From Sulfurirhabdus autotrophica (GTDB lineage: Bacteria > Pseudomonadota > Gammaproteobacteria > Burkholderiales > SMCO01), in the NCBI RefSeq assembly GCF_004346685.1, contig NZ_SMCO01000004.1, forward strand, positions 122,727 to 186,726: a DNA stretch of 64,000 bases. Direction: 5' to 3'. Below are positions 9,047-16,810 of the stretch, one piece after another. The position numbers and the translations under genes were made by a program. Under the pieces are notes generated by a model. It made no database searches, had not been told where the DNA came from, and saw only the letters and a program-made list of their open reading frames with translations. Every line of letters begins with the position of its first letter. Position 1 is the first letter of the stretch.

Positions 9047-9679
9047 TTAGAACCAGCTTTCAGGAATTACCAGCACGTCACCAGGTCGCATTTCAGCATT
9101 GGCAGTTACGTCGCCGCCTTTAACCAGATCTTCAAGGCGTACAGATAATTGCTGTTGTTTGCCATCAGTGGTACGCAGGATAATAGCTTTGTTTCCCGCT
9201 GCAAAATCGGTCACACCACCTACTGCAATCATGACGTCAATCAGACTCATGCCTTCTCGGTAATTGAGTGCCTGAGGCTTTGCCGCTTGACCAATAATGC
9301 GAATTTGCTGACTAAATGGACCTACCCCTCCAGCAACAATGACTGTAGCTATAGGGTCTTGGATGTATTTGGAAAGTGATTTTTCAATGTCACGTGCTAA
9401 TTGAGTGGGCGTTTTTCCGCTGGCAGGCAAATCTTCTACCAGATTCATGGTCATTTTTCCATCGGGCCTGACTGGAAAAGAACCTGATAACTCCGGGTTT
9501 CTCCAGACGAAAACACTGACGCTGTCGCCAGGACCAATCAGGTAATACCAGTCCGACATCTTTTCGGCTGAAGCGGGCGCAGGAGGATGGGATGATGTGG
9601 CGCAGCCGCTGACTGCAAGGATGAAAACGGCAGGTAATACTTTCCATCTGCAGTTCATTATTTTTTTAACTATATCCAC
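9047..9679 (-). CDS. XrtA-associated polysaccharide export lipoprotein (Wza/EpsE-like)
   Basis: Outer-membrane polysaccharide export protein of 210 residues, shorter than Escherichia coli Wza. The N-terminus ends in lipobox LAVSGC near residue 26, so it is a predicted lipoprotein. The Poly_export domain follows (YLIGPGDSVSVFVWRNPELS, then FPVRPDGKMTMNLVEDLPASG), and then a SLBB domain from about residue 110. The chosen start is GTG at 9679, preceded by a strong GGAGGA Shine-Dalgarno at about 7 bp; the ATG at 9659 has no such site. It is the first gene of the operon and lies just downstream of a sigma-54 type promoter. It forms the export channel together with the chain-length protein. Confidence 0.92.
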   Translation of the reverse strand: MDIVKKIMNCRWKVLPAVFILAVSGCATSSHPPAPASAEKMSDWYYLIGPGDSVSVFVWRNPELSGSFPVRPDGKMTMNLVEDLPASGKTPTQLARDIEKSLSKYIQDPIATVIVAGGVGPFSQQIRIIGQAAKPQALNYREGMSLIDVMIAVGGVTDFAAGNKAIILRTTDGKQQQLSVRLEDLVKGGDVTANAEMRPGDVLVIPESWF

Positions 9680-9710
9680 AATGCTTCCTCCATGTAATAT
9701 TTTGAATTAT

Positions 9711-9726
9711 GGCAGTTATTATGCCA
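9711..9726 (-). promoter_or_regulatory. Candidate sigma-54 promoter of the EPS operon
   Basis: On the minus strand the sequence TGGCATAATAACTGCC matches the -24/-12 consensus (TGGCAC-N5-TTGC). The 11-bp step between the invariant GG and GC is exact. It would start transcription around 9700, about 20 bp before the GTG start of the export gene. XrtA/EPS genes are known to be driven by sigma-54 with the regulator PrsR, which fits. Neither PrsR nor its kinase is in the window. Confidence 0.6.
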
Positions 9727-10007
9727 CATAAGTTTTTTAGTATAAATATATTGTATTTATATACAATAGCTTCAAATAATTAATATTATGCACATCAGTA
9801 CAGGCCCACCATATTCACTTTAACAAGATAAAGCAAGTTTCAGGCCATGAATGACTTCGCCCTGTATCGTGGGTCAAGTTTAATTATGCATGAGAGAACC
9901 GTATTTTAACTCGACAGTTATGACGGTAAATTGACAATTCACTTGGCCGCCTGGTCGTTAAAGAGCCCCTTTGAAGTTCATTAAATAGGATAAATATTTC
10001 AAAATCA
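9727..10007. other. AT-rich upstream regulatory region of the EPS operon
   Basis: No gene is visible in this stretch between two genes read right to left. It is A/T-rich and holds a palindrome, TATAAATA (9741-9748) paired with TATTTATA (9754-9761), directly upstream of the sigma-54 element. That is a reasonable place for IHF or enhancer-protein binding. The remainder shows only short, unconvincing repeats. Confidence 0.4.
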
Positions 10008-10616
10008 TCATTTGTGATAAAACCCCGTCGATTCAGGGTAGCCCGCTTCATTAAATGCTACTTGGCGTTTTTTGCATTGTGGGCAGTGGCCACAATGCGT
10101 AGTGTAGCCCAGCAGGCAACTATATGTTTTAGTGTAATCCATGCCAACTGATTTGCCATGCAGGATAATACTGGCTTTGGATAAATTCAGTAATGGCGCA
10201 GCAATTTCAATTTCACCGAGTGTGCGGGCCATTGCCTGAAATTGTGTCAGAAAAGCGAGCGAGGCACTGGGATAAGCTTGTGTGTCTTCCTGGTTAAGGG
10301 CGATGTATACGCGATTGGCCCCGAGTTGTGCGGCATAACTCAGCCCCAGACTTAAGGCGATCAGGTTGCGATGAGGTATGGGAACGTGCATTTTATTGCT
10401 TTGATCTTCCCTGAAATCATGTCCGACTTGCGACATGTTTAATTTTTTGAGTTTTATACCAAGATTCGCGCACTGTGCGAGTGCGGCCTGGCCCTCTTGT
10501 AGTGCCGCACGCTGACCATAATCAATGAAAACCGGATAGAGCTCACTAGGTGTCGGGTTCATATATAAAAGTGTAGAACTCTCAATGCCGCCGCTTAAGA
10601 GAATAATTTCTGGCAT
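10008..10616 (-). CDS. QueC-like 7-cyano-7-deazaguanine synthase family protein
   Basis: N-type ATP pyrophosphatase of 202 residues resembling QueC, which turns carboxydeazaguanine into preQ0 for queuosine synthesis. The PP-loop near residue 8 reads SGGIESS where QueC normally has SGGLDS, so the Asp is a Glu. The C-terminal zinc site is intact: Cys within TYSCLLGY, then HCGHCPQCKKRQVAF. The protein is slightly shorter than typical QueC, and no other queuosine gene lies nearby. It could be a divergent QueC or a QueC-like paralogue with another deazapurine or amide-forming role. Family assignment is good; exact function is uncertain. Confidence 0.75.
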   Translation of the reverse strand: MPEIILLSGGIESSTLLYMNPTPSELYPVFIDYGQRAALQEGQAALAQCANLGIKLKKLNMSQVGHDFREDQSNKMHVPIPHRNLIALSLGLSYAAQLGANRVYIALNQEDTQAYPSASLAFLTQFQAMARTLGEIEIAAPLLNLSKASIILHGKSVGMDYTKTYSCLLGYTTHCGHCPQCKKRQVAFNEAGYPESTGFYHK

Positions 10617-10713
10617 ATATTAGTAAACAAGGTGGTTAAATTAATCGTAGCTCAATTTTTAAAAGTTAACATATCATTCATTTTGGTCAAAGATGAAATA
10701 TTCAGGGGGGAAA

Positions 10714-11070
10714 ATGATGAAAGGTGATTCTCTTAAGGGTTTGCAGGGTGATATTCGTGCTTTTGCCAAGGCGCGGGATTGGGATCAATTTCATACGCCG
10801 AAGAATCTGAGTATGGCATTAAGCGTCGAAGTGGCTGAGCTGATGGAGCATTTTCAATGGTTGAGTTCCCAGCAAAGTGTGATGCTTGATCCACCCAAGC
10901 TGGAGGCGGTGTCTCAAGAAATCGGGGATGTGTTGATTTATCTGACACGGCTTGCAGATGTGTTGGGAATCGATCCTGTGGATGCCGCATTCAGAAAAAT
11001 GCAACTGAATGAAATCAAATATCCGGTTGAAAAGTCCAAAGGCATTGCGGCTAAATATACTGAGCTGTAG
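10714..11070 (+). CDS. MazG-like nucleotide pyrophosphohydrolase
   Basis: All-alpha NTP pyrophosphatase of about 118 residues, similar to dCTPase/RS21-C6 type house-cleaning enzymes that hydrolyse non-canonical or excess (d)NTPs to monophosphates. The Mg-binding acidic motifs are visible as SVEVAELMEHFQW and, about 30 residues later, EIGDVLIYLTRLAD. An in-frame ATG exists at 10693. The GGGGGG purine run at 10705-10710 is, however, a good Shine-Dalgarno for the tandem ATGs at 10714 and 10717, so the later start is preferred. It diverges from the QueC-like gene. The true substrate cannot be read from sequence. Confidence 0.85.
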   Translation: MMKGDSLKGLQGDIRAFAKARDWDQFHTPKNLSMALSVEVAELMEHFQWLSSQQSVMLDPPKLEAVSQEIGDVLIYLTRLADVLGIDPVDAAFRKMQLNEIKYPVEKSKGIAAKYTEL

Positions 11071-11174
11071 GGTTTATGACGGTGTGATCGTCTCGATTTT
11101 GTAATGGACGACGCAAAAATATTTAGGGGCTGATGCGGTATAATCTCCCCAATGAAAATTGAGAAACGAGTTCG

Positions 11175-11483
11175 ATGAGTTACTACAAATACCACGTATT
11201 TTTCTGCACGAATCAACGGGAAGACGGGGCTGCCTGCTGTGCCGATTTTGATGCGCAGGCTGTGCGCGATTATGCAAAAGATAAAATTAAAAAGCTAAAA
11301 TTAAGCGGTCCGGGCATGTGCCGTATTAATAGTGCCGGTTGTATGGACCGTTGTAATGAGGGGCCTGTGCTTGCAGTCTACCCTGAAGGGGTATGGTACA
11401 CCTATGTGGATAAGTCCGATATTGATGAAATCATCGATGAACATCTTCTGCATGGCCGTGTTGTAGATCGGCTGAAAATTTAA
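11175..11483 (+). CDS. Thioredoxin-like [2Fe-2S] ferredoxin
   Basis: Small soluble electron carrier of 102 residues with a thioredoxin-like fold, as in the NuoE/Aquifex Fd family. Cysteine ligands are visible in FFCTNQREDGAACC near the N-terminus and in GMCRINSAGCMDRCNEGP around residue 47, followed by VWYTYVDKSDIDEIIDEHL. The downstream hydrolase gene begins 3 bp after its stop, so the two are co-transcribed. In many betaproteobacteria this protein is annotated only as a (2Fe-2S) ferredoxin domain protein; its redox partner is unknown. Confidence 0.88.
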   Translation: MSYYKYHVFFCTNQREDGAACCADFDAQAVRDYAKDKIKKLKLSGPGMCRINSAGCMDRCNEGPVLAVYPEGVWYTYVDKSDIDEIIDEHLLHGRVVDRLKI

Positions 11484-11485
11484 GC

Positions 11486-12088
11486 GTGAAGCGTTATAAA
11501 CTGAGAATCGACGGCCCTAGCGGCAAGATCGAAACGGTCATTAATGATCCCGGACCTGAACGCATAGGCATTGCCCTGATCGCTCATCCCCATCCGCTGC
11601 ATGGTGGCACGCTGGATAACAAGGTGGTGCAAACAGTGGCGGATACGTTGCTTTCATTGGGGTATGTTGCTGTCCGCCCGAATTTTCGCGGGGTTGGTAT
11701 GAGTGATGGCGACTATGACCACGGTGAAGGCGAAGTGGAAGATATGCTGGCAGCCTACGCATTTGTTCAGCCGCGCTATCCTGATTTGCCATTATTATTG
11801 GCAGGTTTTTCGTTTGGTGCCCATGTGCAGAATCAGATTGGACATAAGCTCAACGCACAGCAGGTTGTGTTGATTGGTCCGGCGGTCAACATGTTTGAGT
11901 TTGGAGATGTTGCGCCTAATGCCACTATTATTCATGGTGGAAAAGATGAGCTGGTGCCCCTGGAAGTGGTACAAACCTGGTCCGAAGCTCAGGGAGTGAA
12001 GCTTGTGGTGCTGGAAGGTGCAGATCACTTTTTCCATCGTAAATTATCGCAGCTCAAACAGACGCTGGTTGAACTATGTCAGTGCTGA
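11486..12088 (+). CDS. Alpha/beta hydrolase
   Basis: Cytosolic alpha/beta hydrolase of 200 residues. The oxyanion region IAHPHPLHGGTLDNKVV is typical of a small bacterial hydrolase family. The nucleophile elbow AGFSFGAH gives Ser near residue 108, HGGKDELVP holds the Asp, and GADHFFHRK the His, so the triad is complete. The start is GTG at 11486, right after the ferredoxin stop. The end overlaps the ABC ATPase start by 13 bp, forming a tight four-gene unit with the exporter. The substrate is not predictable; esterase or peptidase-like activity is possible. Confidence 0.87.
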   Translation: MKRYKLRIDGPSGKIETVINDPGPERIGIALIAHPHPLHGGTLDNKVVQTVADTLLSLGYVAVRPNFRGVGMSDGDYDHGEGEVEDMLAAYAFVQPRYPDLPLLLAGFSFGAHVQNQIGHKLNAQQVVLIGPAVNMFEFGDVAPNATIIHGGKDELVPLEVVQTWSEAQGVKLVVLEGADHFFHRKLSQLKQTLVELCQC

Positions 12089-12987
12089 ACGCAAAAGGAT
12101 TGCGCAAGCACTACGGCACAGCAGAGGTTGTGGCTGGGATTGACCTGGAAGTAAATGCAGGGGAATGCTTTGGGTTGCTGGGGCCAAATGGCGCAGGTAA
12201 AACCACGACGCTTAGGCTGCTGCTCGGGTTGGTTGATCCTGATGCCGGGGAAATGAACATTCTTGACTATCCTATTCCTGCGATGGCTCGCGAAGCCAGA
12301 ATGAAAATCGGGGTGGTGCCGCAAATGGATAGCCTGGACCCGGATTTCACGGTACATGAAAATCTGATGGTGTACGGCAGGTATTTTGGCATACCGGATG
12401 CGGAAATTGCTGCGCGTATTCCGGAATTACTCGAATTGGCTGGCTTAAGCCATCGCGCCGACGCGCGTATCAATGCTTTATCCGGTGGCATGAAGCGGCG
12501 TCTGACTTTGGCGCGAGCTTTGATTAACGACCCCGATGTGATTTTTCTGGATGAACCGACTACCGGACTGGATCCGCAAGCCCGTCACATGATGTGGCAA
12601 GGCTTACGGCGTCTGTTGAATAAAGGGAAAACCATTATTCTGACCACCCACTTTATGGATGAGGCAGAGCGTATTTGTGATCGCCTGAGTGTCATGGACA
12701 ATGGAAAAATTATTGCCACAGGCAGTCCCCGTGAGTTGATTGAGCAATATATAGAGCCAGGCGTAGTGGAGTTGTATGGTGAACAAGCTGCAGCATGGGG
12801 TCAGCAATATGGTGCCACACTCTGTGAAAGAGCTGAGTTGGCTGGTGAAACCTTGTTTTGTTATACCCGCGATGGTCAAGCGCTGATGGAAAACCTGCGT
12901 GCGCAGACCAGCATGCGCTACATGCACAGGCCAGCCAATCTTGAGGATGTGTTTTTGAAGCTCACTGGCCGGGATTTACGAGACTAA
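12076..12987 (+). CDS. ABC-2 type exporter ATP-binding protein (NodI/DrrA-like)
   Basis: ATPase subunit of 303 residues that powers an ABC-2 exporter with the permease encoded next. Walker A is LLGPNGAGKTTTLR near residue 35, signature NALSGGMKRRLTLARAL near 135, and Walker B VIFLDEPTTGLDP near 158, followed by the H-loop TTHFMDEAERICDRL. The C-terminal 70 residues match the DrrA/NodI-type extension. It overlaps the hydrolase gene by 13 bp and shares one base with the permease gene. Exported compound unknown; the NodI resemblance does not imply nodulation factors. Confidence 0.92.
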   Translation: MSVLNAKGLRKHYGTAEVVAGIDLEVNAGECFGLLGPNGAGKTTTLRLLLGLVDPDAGEMNILDYPIPAMAREARMKIGVVPQMDSLDPDFTVHENLMVYGRYFGIPDAEIAARIPELLELAGLSHRADARINALSGGMKRRLTLARALINDPDVIFLDEPTTGLDPQARHMMWQGLRRLLNKGKTIILTTHFMDEAERICDRLSVMDNGKIIATGSPRELIEQYIEPGVVELYGEQAAAWGQQYGATLCERAELAGETLFCYTRDGQALMENLRAQTSMRYMHRPANLEDVFLKLTGRDLRD

Positions 12988-13778
12988 TGGCAATTCACAC
13001 TTTTTTTCGTATGCCGCAACTCAGCCTGCGCTTTATGCCGGTGTGGCGGCGAAATTTCATGGTATGGAAAAAACTCGCAATCCCCTCTATTCTGGGCAAT
13101 CTGGCTGATCCCATGCTCTACATGCTGGGGCTGGGTTATGGCTTGGGTGGACTGTTGCCACAGGTTTCAGGCGTGCCCTATATTACTTTTCTGGCGGCAG
13201 GGACGGTTGCGTATAGCACCATGAATAGCGCCACGTTTGAAACTTTGTATTCCGCGTTTTCCAGAATGCATGTGCAGAAAACCTGGGAGGCCATCATGAA
13301 TGGCCCGTTAATACTGGATGATGTGATGTTGGGCGAACTGCTATGGGCGGCCAGTAAAAGCCTGCTTTCTGGAATCGCCATTTTGCTGATTATCTGGGTG
13401 CTGGGGCTGCAACAATCCTGGCTGCTTTCTTTGTGGATTTTACCTCTCGTCGTGTTGATTGGTTTTTGTTTTGCTGGAATGGGACTAGTAATGACGGCTG
13501 TTTCTCCCAGCTATGATTTTTTCATGTACTACTTCACCCTGGTGATTACGCCCATGGTGTTATTGTGCGGCGTATTTTTTCCTGTTTCACAGTTGCCGCC
13601 TCTTCTGCAGACGGTTTCGGTTATCTTGCCGCTGACCCACGCGATTGAACTTGTGCGTCCCTTATTGCTGGGTATTGTGCCTGTCAATATCTTGCTTCAT
13701 CTTGTGATGTTGTTCGCTTACGGCAGTCTGGGTTTTGTGTTGGCATTGGGCTTGACCAGAAGAAGGTTGCTGAAATAA
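12987..13778 (+). CDS. ABC-2 type exporter permease (NodJ-like)
   Basis: Membrane subunit of 263 residues with about six hydrophobic segments. It follows the ATPase with stop and start sharing a base (TAATG). Features of the NodJ family include the N-terminal RRNFMVWKKLAIPSILGNLADPM, the central FCFAGMGLVMTAVSPSYDFFMYY and the C-terminal LPLTHAIELVRPLLLG. It would form the inner-membrane pore of the exporter as a dimer. The cargo is not known. Confidence 0.9.
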   Translation: MAIHTFFRMPQLSLRFMPVWRRNFMVWKKLAIPSILGNLADPMLYMLGLGYGLGGLLPQVSGVPYITFLAAGTVAYSTMNSATFETLYSAFSRMHVQKTWEAIMNGPLILDDVMLGELLWAASKSLLSGIAILLIIWVLGLQQSWLLSLWILPLVVLIGFCFAGMGLVMTAVSPSYDFFMYYFTLVITPMVLLCGVFFPVSQLPPLLQTVSVILPLTHAIELVRPLLLGIVPVNILLHLVMLFAYGSLGFVLALGLTRRRLLK

Positions 13779-13833
13779 TCCGGTATATTGAATTTACCCT
13801 TGTCAGGTTGCAAAAATACTTGATAATAGAGAA

Positions 13834-14025
13834 ATGAATCCAACCCTCTCCGGAATAGCTGAAAAACTGAACAACTTTTCTTCGAAGGAAGAAATTGCTG
13901 CTGCTATCGATGAACTCGAAGATCAGTTTGACGCATTAAATGAGGTCGAACAGGAAATTGCTGAACGACTGATTACTTTGCTTGATCAACGGCTCATAGT
14001 CATAACGGGGGTTGCGCGGGAATAA
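13834..14025 (+). CDS. Small conserved hypothetical protein
   Basis: Acidic protein of 63 residues, largely helical by appearance (KEEIAAAIDELEDQFDALNEVEQEIAERLITLLDQRL). No signal peptide or membrane segment is present. Its last base is the first base of the next gene (TAATGG), so the two are almost certainly translated together. I do not recognise a family. The pairing suggests it works with, or regulates, the 283-residue neighbour. Confidence 0.65.
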   Translation: MNPTLSGIAEKLNNFSSKEEIAAAIDELEDQFDALNEVEQEIAERLITLLDQRLIVITGVARE

Positions 14026-14876
14026 TGGCCCAATATTACAGCATCCGCCAGCTGAATCCCTATCGCGGTGTTGTACAAATCATCGCGGCGGGTAATACTC
14101 AGGCGTTGTCTGTTGACGGGGTGCATTGGCATGCCAGGAGCCAATCTATTGCTGGTCGTTATTATTCCGTTGGTGGCTTCAATGATGAAGAAAATCGGCT
14201 GATTGATTTTTCTGAGCGGGGTGTTTTGCTTGAAGCATTCCATCATCGTCCCGCTACCCCTTTTACATTGGAAGACAATACTGAGCTGTGGTTGCTCAAC
14301 AAAGATACCGGGTTGCCTCTTGCGCTACTTGCCAGTAAGCGGTCGGGGGAACCGAGTACTCAGGATGCTTACCCCACCTGGTTATCGTTTAATCTGCGTG
14401 ATAACAGTTTTGTAGCAGAAAGCCTGAAGGCGCGTGATGCGCTGCGCGATAAACGTGCATGGCCCGAACCCCATCGGGAAATCATTAATAATCTGATCAA
14501 CCATGCCGCGCGGCCTTACCCCGCCGCACAATGGTTCAAGCGGCACGACGACAGGAGCGGTGAAGGGTTAGCCGGTGTGCGTGTTGTAGCAGAGTGGGAA
14601 GGTCGACTATTAAGTCCGGAGGATTTCCCAGAACTGTTGCTGGAGGAAAAATGGCTGAATACAGAGAATGCGCAGTTGGTAAAGGAATACCATGAACAGG
14701 TTGCACCGGATCTGTTAACTCACCCCTATCTTTTACGGGCAACAAGAGAATCACTTGAATGGGCAGCGGCTGCTCAACCGGAGAAGCTTCTGCAAATCTA
14801 TCGGTTAATTCCAGAGTTTGTGAATCGGGAAGAGGTAGAAGTGGCGTTAGTGAAAGCCCGGCTGATGATGGCTTAA
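14025..14876 (+). CDS. Conserved hypothetical protein
   Basis: Soluble protein of 283 residues with no recognised family, signal peptide or membrane segment. The first 90 residues look beta-rich, opening with YYSIRQLNPYRGVVQII and including VDGVHWHARSQS. The C-terminal part is helical and charged. It is coupled to the preceding 63-residue gene by a one-base overlap and is convergent with lipA. Codon use looks like the neighbouring core genes, which suggests an old resident gene of this lineage and not a recent acquisition. Confidence 0.75.
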   Translation: MAQYYSIRQLNPYRGVVQIIAAGNTQALSVDGVHWHARSQSIAGRYYSVGGFNDEENRLIDFSERGVLLEAFHHRPATPFTLEDNTELWLLNKDTGLPLALLASKRSGEPSTQDAYPTWLSFNLRDNSFVAESLKARDALRDKRAWPEPHREIINNLINHAARPYPAAQWFKRHDDRSGEGLAGVRVVAEWEGRLLSPEDFPELLLEEKWLNTENAQLVKEYHEQVAPDLLTHPYLLRATRESLEWAAAAQPEKLLQIYRLIPEFVNREEVEVALVKARLMMA

Positions 14877-14924
14877 CCGGCTTCAAGCGTACTCTTGAGA
14901 AATAGCTAGCCAGCTTGCTGCCGG

Positions 14925-15860
14925 TTAAAGTTTAACTTCTTGTGCTTGCTGGTCCGCATGATAACTTGACCTGACCATAGGCCCGCAAGCCGCATTCTTA
15001 AACCCCATTTCCTGCGCAGCTTTTTCAAATGCTGCAAATTGTTCCGGCGTCACATAGCGTGTGACCGGTAAATGATGCGGCCCTGGCTGCAAGTATTGTC
15101 CAATGGTCAGCATATCGACATCATGCGCCCTTAAATCACGCATCACTTCCAGTACTTCTTCATCCGTTTCACCTAATCCCACCATGATCCCTGATTTGGT
15201 AGGGATTTCCGGGTGGCGCAACTTGAAATCTTTGAGCAATTTGAGCGAATGGGTGTAATCGGCTCCCGGACGGGTCGCTTTATACAGACGAGGGGCAGTT
15301 TCCAGATTGTGGTTCATGACATCGGGTGGATTGCAGCTCAGCTTGTCCAGCGCAACATCAATCCGGCCACGAAAATCAGGGGTCAGGATTTCGATACGGG
15401 TATGGGGTGCATGTTCACGCACTGCCTGTATACAATCTGCAAAATGCTGTGCACCCCCATCTCTCAAATCATCACGGTCGACACTGGTGATGACCACATA
15501 TTTCAGTTTCATGGCAGCAATGGTCTGCGCCAGATGCAATGGTTCTTCCGTATCTGGTGGTAGTGGCTTGCCGTGGCCTACATCACAAAATGGGCAGCGA
15601 CGGGTACATAAGTCGCCTAAAATCATGAAAGTGGCAGTGCCATGACGAAAGCACTCTCCCAGGTTGGGGCAGGAAGCCTCTTCACAAACCGTATGGAGTT
15701 TGTGCTCGCGTAATATTTCCTTGAGCTGAATGACCTCAGGGCTGTTAGGCGATTTTGCGCGAATCCAATTGGGCTTTTTTAAAGCCGGCTGGGGGACAAC
15801 CTTAATCGGAATGCGGGCAGTTTTAGCTTCGCCTTTGTGGAGTTTGATATCAATAGTCAT
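14925..15860 (-). CDS. lipA: Lipoyl synthase
   Basis: Radical SAM enzyme of 311 residues that inserts two sulfurs into octanoyl groups on lipoyl domains, completing lipoate synthesis. The auxiliary cluster ligands are in [13 protein letters not shown] near residue 60. The radical SAM motif is [10 protein letters not shown] near 88, and the C-terminal RSSY motif that also binds the auxiliary cluster is present ([12 protein letters not shown]). It lies downstream of lipB in the same direction, after 73 bp, so the octanoyltransferase and the sulfur-inserting step are made together. Confidence 0.97.
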   Translation of the reverse strand: MTIDIKLHKGEAKTARIPIKVVPQPALKKPNWIRAKSPNSPEVIQLKEILREHKLHTVCEEASCPNLGECFRHGTATFMILGDLCTRRCPFCDVGHGKPLPPDTEEPLHLAQTIAAMKLKYVVITSVDRDDLRDGGAQHFADCIQAVREHAPHTRIEILTPDFRGRIDVALDKLSCNPPDVMNHNLETAPRLYKATRPGADYTHSLKLLKDFKLRHPEIPTKSGIMVGLGETDEEVLEVMRDLRAHDVDMLTIGQYLQPGPHHLPVTRYVTPEQFAAFEKAAQEMGFKNAACGPMVRSSYHADQQAQEVKL

Positions 15861-15933
15861 TTTGGTATTTTACCGCACTTGAACCCGGGCGGGTTATTTG
15901 TTGAAATGCATATAACCGGCTGACGATGATGTG

Positions 15934-16533
15934 TTATCCGAGAGTCTGCTCGATAGCCGAAACCAGGCGAGTCGTGATCAAATCAATGCTGTCACCGATG
16001 CCTAATTCACTGGTCTGGGTAACTTCCAAGCCGGGATAGCCGCAGGGATTGATAGCAAGAAAAGGGCTCAGGTCCATATCCACGTTAAGGCTTAATCCAT
16101 GATAGCTGCATCCGTGTTTGATGCGCAGTCCCAAGGCAGCGATTTTTTTGCCATCTACGTATACGCCTGGGGCATTCTGCAGGTTTTCGCTCTGGATGTG
16201 GTAGCTGCTCAATAAGGCTTTGACTGATTGTTCCATTGCAGTAACCAGTTCTCTTACCCCTATCCCTTTGCGTTTCAGATCAATCAACAGGTAAGCGACG
16301 ATTTGGCCGGGGCCGTGATAGGTAATCTGGCCACCCCGGTCAATTTTGACGACGGGTATTTGCACATTTTGAGGGAGATGTTCCGGCTTGCCGTTTAAGC
16401 CCATGGTGTAGACAGGTGGGTGCTGCAGTATCCAGAGCTCGTCGGGGGTTTCTGCAGTGCGATTGGCAGTGAATGTCTGCATGGCTTGCCATGTGGCAAG
16501 ATAGTCCGCCATGCCAAGATGCTTGACCAACAT
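15934..16533 (-). CDS. lipB: Octanoyl-ACP:protein octanoyltransferase
   Basis: Enzyme of 199 residues that transfers octanoyl from acyl carrier protein to lipoyl domains, the first step of lipoate synthesis. Seen are the RGGQITYHGPGQIVAYLLIDL block near residue 66, the invariant Lys in KIAALGLRIKHGCSYHGLSLNV and the catalytic Cys in INPCGYPGLEVTQ near residue 163. The length is normal for LipB. It starts 4 bp after the ybeD stop and is followed by lipA, so the three act as one unit. Confidence 0.97.
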   Translation of the reverse strand: MLVKHLGMADYLATWQAMQTFTANRTAETPDELWILQHPPVYTMGLNGKPEHLPQNVQIPVVKIDRGGQITYHGPGQIVAYLLIDLKRKGIGVRELVTAMEQSVKALLSSYHIQSENLQNAPGVYVDGKKIAALGLRIKHGCSYHGLSLNVDMDLSPFLAINPCGYPGLEVTQTSELGIGDSIDLITTRLVSAIEQTLG

Positions 16534-16537
16534 GAAT

Positions 16538-16810
16538 TTAGAGGACGATCTTGATCATGGGGTGGGCAGACAGTTCACGATACAAGTTATCCAGTTGTTC
16601 GCGGGAAGTGGCATTGATGGTGCAGGTAATGCTGGTATATTTGCCGTTTTTGCTAGGACGGATCTCAATGGTCGACGTAACGAAATCCGGTGCGTAGCGC
16701 ACAACAATATCCAATATTGTCTGTGTAAAGTTTTCATGGCTTTCCCCCATGATTTTGATCGGAAATTCACTGGGGTATTCGATTAACGTTTCTTCATCCA
16801 TTTGTTGCAC
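16538..16810 (-). CDS. ybeD: YbeD/DUF493 family protein
   Basis: Small cytosolic ACT-like protein of 90 residues, of the DUF493 family. It shows the family features LIEYPSEFPIKIMGES, FTQTILDIVVRYAPDF and YTSITCTINATSREQLDNLYREL. In many proteobacteria this gene sits between a PBP5-type carboxypeptidase and lipB, as here. A regulatory role in lipoate metabolism has been suggested from that context but is not proven. The dat stop is directly adjacent and lipB follows after 4 bp. Confidence 0.93.
   Translation of the reverse strand: MQQMDEETLIEYPSEFPIKIMGESHENFTQTILDIVVRYAPDFVTSTIEIRPSKNGKYTSITCTINATSREQLDNLYRELSAHPMIKIVL

Noticed and set aside
12076..13778. Reading the ABC-2 exporter as a nodulation factor exporter (NodIJ)
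   Set aside because: The family label is historical; no nodulation genes are present, so only a generic exporter is supported.
14873..14928. Inverted TTAACCGGC/GCCGGTTAA as terminator between the hypothetical gene and lipA
   Set aside because: Loop of about 38 bases, no U-run, and the right arm overlaps the lipA stop; too weak to call.
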